Part shown: piece by piece, positions 24,201 through 37,856 of the stretch | Position numbering within the stretch: position 1 is the stretch's first letter | Layout: every line of letters starts with the position of its first letter | Assembly: GCA_021613535.1 (NCBI GenBank) | Contig: CP075496.1 | Coordinates: forward strand, 4,340,001-4,404,000 | Direction of reading: 5' to 3' | DNA from: Adineta vaga | Taxonomy: Eukaryota; Rotifera | DNA length: 64,000 nt | The notes under the pieces: model-generated | Databases searched by the model: none | What the model was told of the DNA's origin: nothing | Seen by the model: only the letters and a program-made list of their open reading frames with translations | Position numbers and translations under genes: made by a program

Positions 24201-27200
24201 GATTGATGTATATGCAATAACAGTCGTTTTTTTCTTCGTCTTTTTATCTATTTGTACATATACGTCTATGTATTCTAATACAAGCGTGCCTGATATGTCG
24301 TAAGGTGTTGTTTTATCGTTTTATTGCGTGCAAATTTCAAGGATTTTTCCTTCACATTATTGTGTGATAGATCGATTTAATCGATGAATTCATTTTGAAA
24401 GTATAGATTAAATGACTTATCATTAATAATTCCAACTTTTAAAAGACATTAAATCAATAAATGAATAGGAGGAAAAAAAAGATGCATTGAACAGGATCAA
24501 AGAGATATTCAAAGTAGACCAAACGAAATAAATATGGTAATTTTGACACATAAAGTGTGCACGTCTAATGATCATGTTTGTTACTTTATGCGTGTGTGTG
24601 TGTGCGGATAGATTGATTTGAAAAGGTGCATCCGCATTGAGAAGAAGATAATGTATATGTATAAACAAATACAAAAGAAAGATGTTCAACTCACATCTCT
24701 TCTCTTCTCTTTTCTTTTCTTTTATTCTCGTGCTCTCTTCATCTTTTTTTATTATCTCTGTTCAGCATCAAATTTGTAGATATAAGAAGAAGAAGAAGAA
24801 AAAAATAAAAGAATCGAAGAGACAAAGCAAACTCAATAGTACGAGTTGCTTCAATTGACATCCGGCTTGTTCATTCTATATGCATGAGCACTTCATTTCC
24901 ACATCGTCGCATTGAGGACAAATGCATTTGATCTATTAGAAACAAAAATCGGTAAGAAATAGAGGAAGTGCACTAGATTATTTCGACTGAAATTAGACTT
25001 AATTCCTCGAAGAGAAAAGGAACATTTAAGAATCCATAGAAATTTAATGACCTTGATGAGAATTTCTGCTTGAGTTTTTTTCCTCTCTCTTTCTCTTACT
25101 CGATATCTTAATTATTTAGATTTGTAATTAGAAATTCTTATTTTTTGTTTCGTTCAAATCGAGATATTCAATGTTTGTTCATCATCTAAGCCTGCACTTG
25201 GTCGAGTCTGTTATTGTTGTTTGACCTTGTATACATAAAACGAAATGAACATACACATAATGTAGCTATTTCGTTTGTATGTATATCCAACGTGATTCGA
25301 ACAATCGTACCGCTATATCTAGCAAACATTTGCATCTCCTCCTGTATTTGTCTAATATGCAAGAAAGACATTGGGCTTCCTTCCATTTTCGCACTCTATT
25401 CATAAGAAGAACAAAGATACTTATATGTTTAATCAATCGAATATACATTCACATGATAGTAATTTCTTTTCCTCTTTTCAAAGGTATCGAGAGTGTTATT
25501 TTCGAAAATAAGTAGTCTCTAGTGAGAAATAAGAAATGTTCATCATTGTATTCTTGTCTATATTATTATCACTATAGATGTCGGAAGTTCAATCATTTTA
25601 ATAGGAGTTGCGGTGAGAATTATACACAGCAGTAAGACTAATCAATGTAGACGCTGTTGTCAACATACATACACGCTGTGTGAATGAGCCAGATGGCTGC
25701 CGACACCCAACATGAAATGAATGAATTAGAAACTTTTATTTGACTTGCTATTGGCATCATAACAAGGTGATTAGACATCGACTGATAGACTTTCTTTTTT
25801 AGAATTTGTAGGCATGTATATATATATATATACATACATGTATGCGAATGAACAAGTGTGCAGTTTGAATTATTGACAGAGAAGAAGTTAAAGTCAAGAT
25901 ATTTCTTTCTCTTCGTTTCTTCTTTATCGATTCGAACGAAGTTCATCAACAAACGAGAGAACAGATGCACTTGTGTTATCGCATCCTATGGATAAGTAAA
26001 GAGAAAGTTATGTAAGCATCAGTGATCGACGACGACAACGACAACAATTAAAAAATCCGTACATTACAATTGTTTGTTCACTCACATCCTAACGAAGGTA
26101 ATTGTTATATACATAACTAGAAAAGTAATTGACCGTATTGTTGCTATTCTTTTTGCTGCTATTGAACATATATACATACAAACATACATCATATTAGAGA
26201 AGTTATTAGAAAGGACTCTATTGAAAACTATACTCTTCATTGATCGCGTCTCTTTTTTTTCTCCTACTCTCTTTTCTATTGTTCGCTCGTCTTCTCATAT
26301 ATGTATATCGAAAATTGATTCTCTCTTGAGGATGCTCATGCCGTAATCGTTTGCATCGTCATCGCTGTTGTTGTTGATAACAAAAGACTAAGATCTGTCT
26401 TCACCTCCGTATATCACTATGTGGATAAGTTAGATCATTTTTCGTTCTCATTGACATATAAAAATTTCTTCATCTTTCTTTCTCTAAAAGACAAAAATAA
26501 CAACAAAATCTATCAACACAATTACACACCAATAGAGAATGACCATTACTAATTATGTAATAGTCATATATCCGAGTATTGATTGCCAGAAAATGTCCAA
26601 AGCCTAAAGCTTAATTGATAAGTGTATAGAGAAAATCACCAAAAGAATAGAGAGAAAACGTACATATTACAGTCAAAAAGCTTCGATGTGTCGTACGTTC
26701 TATCGACATCACACTAATAAATGCGATCGTGTGTGAAATAGAATTATGGCAAAGCGTCACCATTATTTTTATTGAAATTGTGTAATAATGTTCAAATGTA
26801 TTGTCTTAGAGAAAAATCGATTGAGGCAAATAATGTGATAATAACAATGTTCGATGTTATTTTATTTTATTACTACCGGTGAATTACATCAATAGATTTC
26901 TTTCTTTCTTCCTTTCTTTTTTTTTAAGTTAACTGTTACAATCATTATCTTAGAATGAAGTAAAAAGGTTAATTTCTCGAATATATTCTAGAACATCTCT
27001 TATTTCTTGTCAAATAAGAGACATTTGAGTTATAATGTTTATACATAGAGAAATATTCTGTTATTGTATGAATATCGAGGTACATTATCTGAAATATGAC
27101 AGTCGTCATCTCTTTCTTGCGCGCACACACGCACATATATTCGTATATATACATATATGTGTATATGTGCGTGCGCATTCGGGCGTCGGTCAGCTTCTGT

Positions 27201-27512
27201 CTGTCTGTCTTTTCTTTTTCTTCTTCTTCTTCTCTCTATAGCTGCTATTGCTCAGAGCGAAGGGAGGGAGAGAAAGAGAAAGGGAATTCGATGATGATGT
27301 CTATTCTATGGCATCGCACACATCTAGAGAAAGAGAGAGAAAAAAAAGAAAGCTAAAAAATCAGTATACAAGAGAGAAGAACGCACATTACCAGTTTTTT
27401 CTTCTCTTCTGTTTTATAGTCTCTCTTCTCCCATCTGCCAACTGTGTATGTCTCGGCAATAGTTAATGCTTATTGTAATATTACGACAATTGACAAGTTC
27501 TTTTCTTCGACA
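21289..27512. other. 6.2 kb interval with no supported gene
   Basis: AT-rich sequence with TA, CT and TG simple repeats and CT-rich blocks (about 24695-24730 and 27205-27235). The longest frames (22579-23007, 23781-24149) have compositions expected of random AT-rich DNA and no recognisable domain. It lies upstream of the Eph receptor and may hold its regulatory DNA. No tRNA box A/B pair or known microRNA seed sequence was recognised by eye. Confidence 0.55.
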
Positions 27513-30500
27513 ATGTTTATGAAATTAGTTTTTATTTTCAATTGTTTTATTTATTCAATTATACAAGCCACTAAAGAAGGTAAAATAAATTGAATAATAT
27601 TTAATCTTGTTCTTAATCTTCATCTCTCTCTCTATTTCGTTCTCGTTTTTTCTAGTGGTTTTATTAGATACACGAGAAGCTCGTGATTATTTAAATTGGG
27701 ATAAAACATCAACAAATGGAAATTTAAATGATGGTTGGGGAGAATTAAGTTTTGAAGCTAAACTATTTCCAACACTTCTGTTATCATCATCGACATCAAC
27801 ATTATGGCGTACACAATATGTATGTGATATAACATCCGAACGTCACGTCGATAATTGGTTGCGTTCACCATATTTTAAACGTCAACAAGCACAACGTATT
27901 GAAATTGAATTAGGATTTTCTGTTCGTGACTGTTCAACATTTCAAACCCCTAATGAAATACGTTCATGTCGAGAAACATTCGAACTCTATATTCATGAGA
28001 GTGATTATGAAGATAATGATTTTCTTTGGTCATCGTATCAACTCGTTGATATCATTGCGGGAAATCGTTTTACATCAAATAGTTATGGAAGTCAATCATC
28101 ATCGGCAGCAGCAGCAGCATCATCATCATCATCCAGTGGAAATAATTTAACAGTGAATGTTAAAACACGTGGGATTTCTATAAATAAAAATGGTTTTTAT
28201 ATTGCATTTCGTGATCAAGGTGCATGTGTATCATTATTATATGTGAAAATTTTCTATCGGCTATGTGAAGATACAACTGTTGGTCTTGTACATTTTCCTG
28301 AAACACCAGCAGGTGCACATTTGACTGATATTGTTGAACGTCATGGAATTTGTACGACAAATTCAAAAATGCTGAATAAACCATTAGGTTTTTGTAAAGG
28401 AAATGGTATTTGATTAACAATTATTAATAATTTGTTTTTGTTAATTCTATTCATTATTTTTTTAGGAGAATGGGCTTTTCAAGAAACATCATTACGTGAT
28501 AGTTGTCATTGTCAAGACGGTTACGAACTTCTTATTGATAATAATAATGCTATGAATAATGGTCTTCTATCTCGTGCCATTTGCAAGGGTAAGTACATAA
28601 AGTTGTTCGAGATTAGATCAAATTAGCTTCATTCAAAATCATGTCATTGATGGAGTTGTTCGATATAATAGGTAGTTGAAACTTGTCAAAATAACATGTC
28701 TCATTCACCCTTGAGGATAGCATATATATATATGCATATGTATACTCATTCAGGTGACCTTCTTTTTAATTCTATATGCGTGTATGAACATTCATTGTCG
28801 TTGGATTGTCTATCTGTATAATTAACTTTGACTACTGTCCCTTATTTCTTTTTTTTTTCTCATTTTACAGAAGAATGGAAACGGTCGACATTCATTCACC
28901 TGTCGCACACCTTTTTTTCATCCGCCCTCATTCATTGATATACATATACATGGTCTAACGAGCTTGTCAACTCATACATACACCATCTGTGAGAAACAGA
29001 CAAAAAAAAAGTATCCATTTTGACCGTAATCATTGCAACATTAGACACGATAGAAGAGAGAAAGAAGGGAAAGAATAAGAATAGAAGTGTATTTATGAGT
29101 ATACATCCACTTCAACGAAAGAAATCAAAAGAAACAACAGATGGTATCCATTTATCTAAAAAACAAATTTTACTTTGTTTTTTTAAGCGTGTTCAATTGG
29201 AACTTTTAAATCGACTATTAGCAATAATCAACGATGTGAACCATGTCCATTGAATAGTCATACGAAAGATAGAGGTGCATCATCTTGTATATGTAATGAT
29301 GGATTTTTTCGTCTCAATACTTCGTTATTGAAATCTCCTTGTATTGGTAAATTATTGTCTTATATTATCATTTCTTTTTGGAAAGGGAAAAAAATGCCAT
29401 TTTAGGTAGTCCAACTGAACCACAAAATGTCACTGTAGATGATATCGATCAAGCATCCGTGAAAATATCTTGGAAACAACCAATTGAATATTCTAATGAT
29501 ATTGTTTATCGTATTGAATGTAATCATTTAATTGAAGGTCGATCAATACCTTGTGAATCTTATATATCATATTATCCAAATCAAACATTCATAAATAATA
29601 CCAGGTATTTGAATAGAATAATACAATTTTCAAACAAAGAAATAATGAACTTATTTTGTTTTTCTAGTGTACAAATCTTAGGTCTTGATGCTGATACAAA
29701 TTATAATGTTGAAGTCTATGCTGAACAACTTTCTACACATTTATTGAGTAAATCTGTTGATTTATCATTTACAACCAAACGACCAAGTAAGAAACTGACA
29801 AGTAAACATAACTATTTTTAATTCACTTTCTTTAGTACCAAAATTAATTCGTGATATTAACGTTCGACGTATTTCATTGAATACAATTTTAATTACTTGG
29901 TCATCGAATGATTTTGATCTCTTTCAAATCCGTTATTGGCCATTAATTAATGAACATCATAAATCTCTTGTGACATTATTACATAATAATTTTACATTAA
30001 TAACAGCATCTGATAATTACAAATTTCAACTACGTGGACGAACACGTTTTGGTTGGAGTTTATATACTCATGAGAAAGTTCTTTCATTAAGTTCTATCTT
30101 AATTGATGAACAATTTCTAACCAATGCAAAACTAACTAATATGTCAACAAAAATGAGTGAAAATAAAAATATTCTTCTCATTGGTCCATTGATTATTCTG
30201 GCTTTACTCGTTACCGTTATTATCTTAGCAATTATATATTCGAAAAAGTAAAGGATAATAATGATATAAGTATTCTTTAAATAAATCAGTTTTTCTCTTC
30301 GATTATATAGAAAACGTTCATGTCGTTTAAAAACTGCCAGTGATTGTGAATCATTAGATTATCAAAAACGGCAAGGTCAGTATTGAATTTTCTCGCCTTT
30401 TGTTTTCATTTCTTGTGTGTAATTGATGGGTAAGTGGGATCATAGTAATTACAGGTGGCTATCGGCCAATGATGTTACGCTATACAAATAATCCAGCAAA

Positions 30501-32695
30501 CAAATCTGTAACTCCATGTAAAAAATTGTTGGCCTTTGTAGTTTGCATCTCTCATTGCTATGCTTATATATATATATATATACAAACACACACATAACTA
30601 CATATGTATCTTGCTTTGTAGACATTACATTTCCTTTTAAATACGCTGCTTATCTTCTTCTTCTTCTTCTTTTTTAGTGAGTGGTCATTATGGGCCTGAT
30701 GTATTCTTCAATTCTGGCTGTAAGTGTATGCTTGTATTCTTAAATTATTCGATTAATCACCGGAACTCTGTCTTGCTTATTGTCCTTGACATTTTAACTT
30801 GAAGGCGAATACAAAAAAAATGCGAATGATTTTTTTTTCTTCATTTCCTCTCTTATAAAGATAATCAAGATAAATATTTTAGCTTCATATAATGATTATA
30901 CATCTTTTCAGGGTCAGCACCATTATGGCCTCCAATTCCAACCACAGCAAAGACATATATTGACCCACATACAGTTTGTTTTATTATAATTATTTAAGAA
31001 AATGACTATTTTGTTTTGTTTATCTATATAGTATGAAGATCCAACGAAAGCAGTGAAAGATTTTTCAAGAGAATTAGATCCAAATTTAATCGTCATTGAA
31101 TCAGTTATTGGTGGAGGTATGTCTATTTTTGAATTGGAATTCAATTATCTATGCGTGTTAGTTAGTAATCTTCAAGTTATGATTGCGTCATCGTATGAGC
31201 GTGTGTATGTCGTTTCTTCGTTGATTCAATTTTCATTATTCGCATGTGAGAATAAGGCATGACCCGGAACAGAATAAGAAAGAAAAGGAAGCTTCCACTT
31301 ATTGATGTGCATTCGATCAATCAAGAAGAAATGCTTCTATCATTATTACTACATAGATGTATGCCTTACGTAAATTCATTTAACTGATGAGAAAAAACGT
31401 CTGTCGAGAGACTATCATCACGTCATAGATCATTGGGGAGAACGAGAAGAAGAAGAGATTGAGAAGATAATTGAACATTACTTTCCCTGGAAGATAATAT
31501 GTGTCACTTGTACTATCATTAACTTTGTTTTGTTTTGTTTCTATTACAGGCGAATTTGGTGATGTCTGTCGTGGTAGACTACGTAAACCAAATTTAATGA
31601 AAGATGTACCCGTTGCTATAAAAACATTGAAACAAGGTGCAACTGAAAAGACACGCTTAGATTTCTTATCTGAAGCGAGTATAATGGGACAATTCGATGA
31701 TGAAAACGTCATCTATTTGGAAGGTGTTGTTACCAAACATCATCCAATTATGATTGTAACAGAATATATGGAAAATGGTTCATTAGATGCATACCTTCGA
31801 GTAAGTAAAGAATGTTTCAAAGAAAAATTACCGATCAACTTGATATTTAGGCAAATGAAGGAAATCGTTTACTTGATGCATTACAATTAACTCGTATGTT
31901 ACGTGGCATTGCTTCTGGAATGACATATTTATCTGAGATGAAATATGTTCATCGAGTAAGTTAGAAAGCAAATAATAATGAAGAAATGCAATTGATAATT
32001 GAAATATTTTATAGGATTTAGCCGCACGAAATATTCTTGTAAATAAAGATCTTGTATGTAAAGTAGCTGATTTTGGTTTAAGTCGAGAAATTGATGAAGG
32101 TGATAGTTATACGACTAAAGGTGGTAAAATTCCAATACGATGGACAGCTATTGAAGCAATTGATTATCGAAAATTTACATCAGCATCTGATGTTTGGAGT
32201 TTTGGTGTACTTTCTTGGGAAGTACTTTCATTTGGTGAAAGACCATTTTGGAATTGGTCAAATCAAGATGTAATTAAAGCAATTAAAAATTATTATCGTC
32301 TACCACCTCCTATGGTTTGTATTATACAAAAAAAGAATTGTAATCATTACTTAATATCAATATTTCTAGGGTTGTCCCGATGTATTATATCGTTTAATGC
32401 TCACTTGTTGGAATGAAGATTATTTACAAAGACCGAAATTTGCAGAAATTGTTCAACAACTCACACAATTTATTCAGATACCTAGTCGACTTGTTCCATT
32501 AGCAAAACAAAGGTATTTATACTCATATAAAGTACAATTATTAAATTATCCTTAATATTTCGCTTTATTTGATGTTTTTCAAAATTAATAATTATACATA
32601 ATGAATATCTTCCTCATAGATTCTTTGTCGATCATCCTGATCATCCCGATTTTACTCAGGTGATGTCCATTAACAACAGTGTGACTATTGTTTAA
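27513..32695 (+). CDS. Eph: Eph receptor tyrosine kinase lacking a SAM domain
   Basis: Receptor for membrane-bound ephrins in contact-dependent signalling (family knowledge). A signal peptide exon (27513-27579) is followed by the ligand-binding domain (27656-28405, [15 protein letters not shown] then DGWGELS, with an internal Ala/Ser run), Cys-rich region (28466-28588 and 29188-29346, [28 protein letters not shown]), two FN3 domains (from 29406 to about 30140), a membrane helix ([20 protein letters not shown]), and a juxtamembrane segment with [12 protein letters not shown]. The kinase domain has [44 protein letters not shown] and [20 protein letters not shown], so catalytic residues are intact. 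After FIQIPSRL only about 30 residues remain, ending NNSVTIV, a class I PDZ-binding motif. One donor (30974) reads gtttgt. Confidence 0.95.
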
Positions 32696-34165
32696 CGGAA
32701 TCCTACCGTTTCAAGGAAACAAAAATGCCATTGATCGTAGAAGTACAAAATTATGCAGTCGAAAATCTTTTCTTGGCGGAAGAAATCAGAACACATACTA
32801 TTGTATTAAATTATTTTTTAAATAATGTCAAAAGGTGATAAAGAAAAATAAATTAAAAAAGAATTATCTAAAAACCTTACATGTATACGTCGCCGACGAT
32901 AATGGTACACGATATTGAAAAGATTATATCATCCTCTTATGTGTTCATATGGAGAATAATCTCCTAACAGTGATTTGCGGTGACTGTTGGATAATGTACT
33001 TTTCTATGATCTTTTGTATCAGCTTGATTCTAACTGGTTATTGATGGTATCTATTCGTGTGTATTCTAGTGATATTGTCTATAAAAATTGTTTTTCTTCA
33101 TGTTCACATTTTTTCTACGCTTGCTTTTCTCGACATCGTTTTGAAGAAAAAGTCATTTCAATGTTGAATAAATCGTACTCAAAGAATCATCGAAAAAACT
33201 ACAGTTATCTCTGTTCGATCGATAGACGTTTTGTTTTTGCCGGTCATTTGTTGATAAGACATTGTGAAAAGAATAATGTACCATTGGAATACTTGAAACT
33301 TAAAAGCAATGTATATATTCGAAGGATCAGACGATAAGTAGAAGCTTAGTCTTGATTTTCGAGGGATTATATACGATAATGATTATTTTAATCTTCATTC
33401 GTATATGTGTGGAATTGAAAGAAACTGACATTCTTATATAATAAACATGTCTGATATTCTTCTATTTGACTAAATATCATTGTATCTATTCTTATGAATT
33501 GAGAAGAATTAGGATTAAAATTTAATCAGAACTGAAAGTAATGAATAATATCGAGCAAGAAATGTCATGCATTATCTTAACATACGTGAAAATATGTACA
33601 ATGAAATTAATGAGAACGTGAATGAAATGAATGATCGTTAGCTTTTTTTTTCATATGAAATGTTTTATATGAGATCCATGAGAACAAGGTCATCATATCA
33701 CTATCGAGATTAATTCTTGATTCACTCATTCATAGCGGTGTGATATATCGATGAATTTTAGAAAAACGTTCTTGAACTACCGACACGTTTTCTACCTTAG
33801 TGGTAGAGCAAGAATCATTCTTACACATCAAACAACTTTGAATTGAAAATATTGATTAGTATTCTGAATGAAGAATAGTATTATTCATATCATACTGAAC
33901 ATTTCTTTTATGAGTTATTTCATCTGAATCTAATTACAAATTCCAAAGGATATATGCGCAAAATAAATCTCTTCCTCAGTCCCAAAGGCATATGTTCATC
34001 AGCATCATCTAATATTTTGACGAAAAATCTTGATTATCAAAGAATCACGTACGCAATCATTGTTTGCAAGATTAATCTTTTGAAAAAGAGCAAAAAAAAG
34101 TATTTCTAATGATACAGAAAAAAAAGGAAATTTAGAATATGCATAAAGTAATACGGGATTTTTCT
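32696..34165. other. Intergenic, Eph 3' side
   Basis: An AATAAA sits at 32847-32852. A 116-codon frame at 32987-33337 has no recognisable domain and an irregular composition; I treat it as chance. The rest is AT-rich without visible structure. Confidence 0.55.
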
Positions 34166-34798
34166 TTAACAACTCTTCCTCATACTTGGAGTATTTCTTT
34201 CCGTAAAATCTGAACCAGCTTGTAGAACAGTCACACTTGGAATATCATGCGTATAAGAAGCATGTTGTGTTAAATTACAATACCATGTATAAGGACCATG
34301 TTCTCTAACTAAACATCCTTTTAACCAATGTGATTCACATGATATACTTGTTCTTTGTTCCAACTCACTACATGTTGACCAAACTAATTGGTTTTCTTTT
34401 GTATACAAAAGAATATTCCTTTCATTTAAACCGGAAGGTACTGTTAGTTGTTTTAATTTACTAGCAGGTCCACTTATTTCCAATAGACGTTGACGACGAC
34501 CATAAAATAACATTTCAGTTTTCCAAGAACTTTTTATCGATGGAAAGATAAAACAACAATGATTGATAAAACGAATCTTTTTAAATGATGGTAATGGTAC
34601 TGTTGATGACATGTATGAACGAAAATCAGCACGTAAATCACTTTTAGTTGGTTCAAGATTAACAAGAAGAAGTTTATTTGTTGCTTCATGACCAAAATAT
34701 TCTCGACAAGTGCTACTTCGACGTGCACCACCTGTAAACCAACTGTTTGATAAATTCGAAAAGATCAATAAATTCAATAGAAATAGGAACAATCTCAT
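34166..34798 (-). CDS. Predicted secreted protein of unknown family, 210 aa
   Basis: One uninterrupted frame begins with a clear signal peptide (MRLFLFLLNLLIFSNLSNS). The mature part has about nine cysteines, including STCREYFGHE, NHCCFIF, WSTCSEL, SISCES, GCLVREHGPYTWYC and a C-terminal Cys, which suits an extracellular disulphide-bonded protein. I do not recognise a domain. It lacks introns. The WSTC and YTWYC spacing is vaguely immunoglobulin- or lectin-like, but this is not enough for a call. Confidence 0.7.
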   Translation of the reverse strand: MRLFLFLLNLLIFSNLSNSWFTGGARRSSTCREYFGHEATNKLLLVNLEPTKSDLRADFRSYMSSTVPLPSFKKIRFINHCCFIFPSIKSSWKTEMLFYGRRQRLLEISGPASKLKQLTVPSGLNERNILLYTKENQLVWSTCSELEQRTSISCESHWLKGCLVREHGPYTWYCNLTQHASYTHDIPSVTVLQAGSDFTERNTPSMRKSC

Positions 34799-35042
34799 GA
34801 TGAATTTTCGTTTGGCTTTTTTTTTCTTCGTAAAATGAATTTATGCGAATACAAACACAAAACAGACGATATAATAAAAGGGGGAAAAGTTAATAAAAAA
34901 AAGAAGAGAGAGAGAGTGAGATAGAAAAATGATTCAAACAGTTGCTATTCATTAACATTGTAATCGAGTATAGAAAATTTATATATATATATAAGCAAAT
35001 AACAGCAGTATAAATGATTTGTCTTTCTTCTCAATTTCAATT

Positions 35043-35590
35043 TTAGACGATACGACTCTTGCGATTACGAGCGACTGCTTCACCAATATAAACTACTGCA
35101 CCAATGAATGCAATAACAGCAGCAACAACTGCATCTAAAAGACGAATTTATTTGTTAATAAAACTTTCCACAAAAAAAACAAAAGATAATTCTTACTATG
35201 ATAATTAGAATCGCGATAGTAATGACTCCAACGATTGGCAGTAACTGCTGCTCCAATACCAAAAATGATCAATGCAATAGCAGCACCAAATGCAAAAACA
35301 ATACGAAGTCGATTGAGAGGTGCCAAAGTTCCATCGGTAATTAATAATTGTTCAATGAGAAGAAAACTAGTAATACTCAATACTAAACGCATCAAACATG
35401 AAAAGAAAATGAATGAAATAGTTTATACCTCAAAAAACTTACATATAGGGAAAATAATCGAATAACTCGTATGATAACCGTACCACGTAGTAAAGGCCCA
35501 GCCATTAATTTGGCAATGAATAACACCTACAAGGGTAATGACACAAGCTAATGCCATTAAAATGATGATTATACGTCTAAGATCAGTCAT
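35043..35590 (-). CDS. Small four-helix membrane protein of unknown family
   Basis: Three exons on the minus strand join in frame. Exon 1 starts MTDLRRIIIILMALACVITL and continues through VIHCQINGWAFTTWYGYHTSY. Exon 2 has SITSFLLIEQLLI, then RIVFAFGAAIALIIFGIGAA. Exon 3 has AVVAAVIAFIGAVVYIGEA and a basic tail RNRKSRIV. Four hydrophobic helices with a short Trp-containing extracellular loop resemble the general plan of tetraspan, MARVEL-like proteins, but no specific family is recognised. About 130 residues. Confidence 0.75.
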
Positions 35591-36817
35591 TCTTAATTAA
35601 TTATAATTCTTATTGAATGAAACGTGTATCTGTTTGAGTATGGCTGTGAATATCTGTTCGACAAATGCTTCTATTTTTGTTCTACGTCGATATGTATATA
35701 TATCTACCAAACTATATATTATTCACCATATACGACTCTACACTGACAGAACAATATTAATAGAAAAAGATAGAACCAACTATTTTTCTCCCCAAGAGAG
35801 ATACTAGTAGGAGAGGAAAAAGAACGTTCGTCGACTAATGCAATTCTCTTTTTTTTCTTGAATGCATTTCATGGCTACTATTTTTTTTCTTCCGTTGTCA
35901 AGAATAGCTGTTTATTTGGCCATGGATTATCTAAACATACTGAAAGATGATGGTAGACTCCTTTGCAAAAGTTTATAGAGATAACTAGGCGGTTATTCTG
36001 GAATGAATATAACCAATATATAGACTAAAATAGAACGAGAAATATCAAAGTAGAATGATTGTTTACGGTTATTCTTCTTACGGCTCATTATAGAAACTTT
36101 GATAGACAGCTTCGTTAACTAGATAAACAATCATTGATACAATTCTTCTATCGACACAAAAAAATGTGACTTGAATAAAGAAATAGTAATAGACATACTC
36201 AAGTTAATTATATTGTTCATCGACTATATTTATTGCTTTCGAATTAATAGTTATTAAAATTGATTGATTTCATTTATGTAAACATAGTGAAGACTAAAAG
36301 AACAGATTGTTATTCAGACGATAATTCTACAATTGTCAATTAGCAAAATTAGAAATAGTTATATGCTTTCTTACCCAATTATCTTCAATTATATATATTT
36401 CATAACATATACAAATATAAAAGCATATTATAAGCTATTCATACATATTGTAAATGTACTATCGGCATAATATCATTTTTTTACGACTAGGAAAGGTTTA
36501 TTAATTAGTTTGTTTTATTCTTCTGAGAAAATAGTTAAATTTCTTCTTGAGATACAGTTGACCTTGTTTGTTGAAAGTAAAAATTATTATCTATGCTGTT
36601 TTCCATCAATAAAACCAAATCGAAATAAACTATCTATTATCTCGAAAATAATATCAGACGGAAATAGTCTGGTTGTATTATCTCATGCTGTCATATGGTT
36701 GACATATTATATCTATATATGCCCTTGAAAGATGTTAACGATCGTATGTTTCATGGTCACTAGTACAATTGTTTTGACATTGGATTGTTCGGTATATTCT
36801 AGATTAGTTAGAAAACA
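35591..36817. other. Divergent intergenic interval
   Basis: Lies between the minus-strand tetraspan gene and the plus-strand RNase T2 gene. AT-rich; no supported coding exon or RNA gene. The 72-codon frame at 36510-36728 has no recognisable features. Confidence 0.55.
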
Positions 36818-37706
36818 ATGAAAAGTTTTCTTTTATTAATCTTGATTTTATTTGTTATTTCAATTGAAGCAAAAAATCTCTGTCGCTTTCCCAAAACTTG
36901 GAAAACGTATGATTAAACATTCAAATTTTCTAGGTTTTCTTCTAGTTTTTTTGTTTATCTAGTCGGTATGATTTTGATTATAAGAAACGTCAAAATGAAT
37001 GGGCAACAACCAATACTAAAACAGATTATTATAAATTAGTTCTTTCATGGACACCATCATTTTGTAAAGAATTACCATCATTACAACGAAATCGTAGTTT
37101 TCAATGTCAATATAATGACTTTGGTTTAATTGTGTAAGAAAAATATGTTTATTAAAAAACAAAACAAAAAAATGAAAGAAAATTTAGACATGGTTTTTGG
37201 GCACAATCACGAACTGCAAAAACTCTTAAAAATCATCCACGAAATTGCCGAAATGATAAACAATTACCTCTTTTAACAGTAGATTGTTCTTCAATTATAA
37301 TTTATTATGTTTATTGTTGTCACATCTTCTAGATCAAACAACATTTTTGTATGATGCCAGATGAATCACTTATTCAAGCTGAATGGGAAAAACATGGTAA
37401 ATATCTATCATTCAAAAAATCTTTATTATATTTAATTGTTCGTCTCTAGGTACATGTTCTTTTCGTACGGCTGAAGAATATTTTAATACAATTGATCGAA
37501 TATATTCTCAATTAACAGTTCCAGATATGAATCAAGTCTTAAGGGATCCACGTGTTGATCAATATAAAATAAAAAAAGTTTTCTTAGAAAAAAATCCCAA
37601 ATTACGTGCTAATCAAATTCAAGTTTATATGAAAGGAAAAGAACTCATCGATATAAAAATATGTTATGATCTCAAATTTAACTTTACAAATTGTTATCGA
37701 TCATAA
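36818..37706 (+). CDS. Secreted RNase T2 family ribonuclease
   Basis: RNase T2 enzymes cleave single-stranded RNA through a 2',3'-cyclic phosphate in secretory or lysosomal compartments (family knowledge). Five short exons start with a signal peptide (MKSFLLLILILFVISIEA). Landmarks are YYKLVLSWTPSFC, conserved active site one as HGFWAQ with the first catalytic His, and site two as EWEKHGTCSF with Glu and the second His across an intron, then a C-terminal QVYMKGKELIDIKICYD. About 215-220 residues, normal for the family. The HGFWAQ form differs from the commoner HGLWP. Catalytic residues are present, so it is probably active. Confidence 0.9.
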
Positions 37707-37856
37707 TAATAAAGACAAGGATCTCATTATTCAAACGTTTTTCGTGCTTTTGTTTTTCTCTATTATTAGTTTAGGAAAGACTTCAATTTTTAGTCATCTA
37801 GTTTAGAAAATAAACAAAAAAAAATGAAAACAAACTGTTCAAATTGTTTTATCTCA

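Noticed and set aside
32987-33337. 116-codon frame after the Eph gene, considered as a missing SAM exon
   Set aside because: No SAM-like pattern and no acceptor in the right phase; it follows a probable poly(A) signal at 32847.
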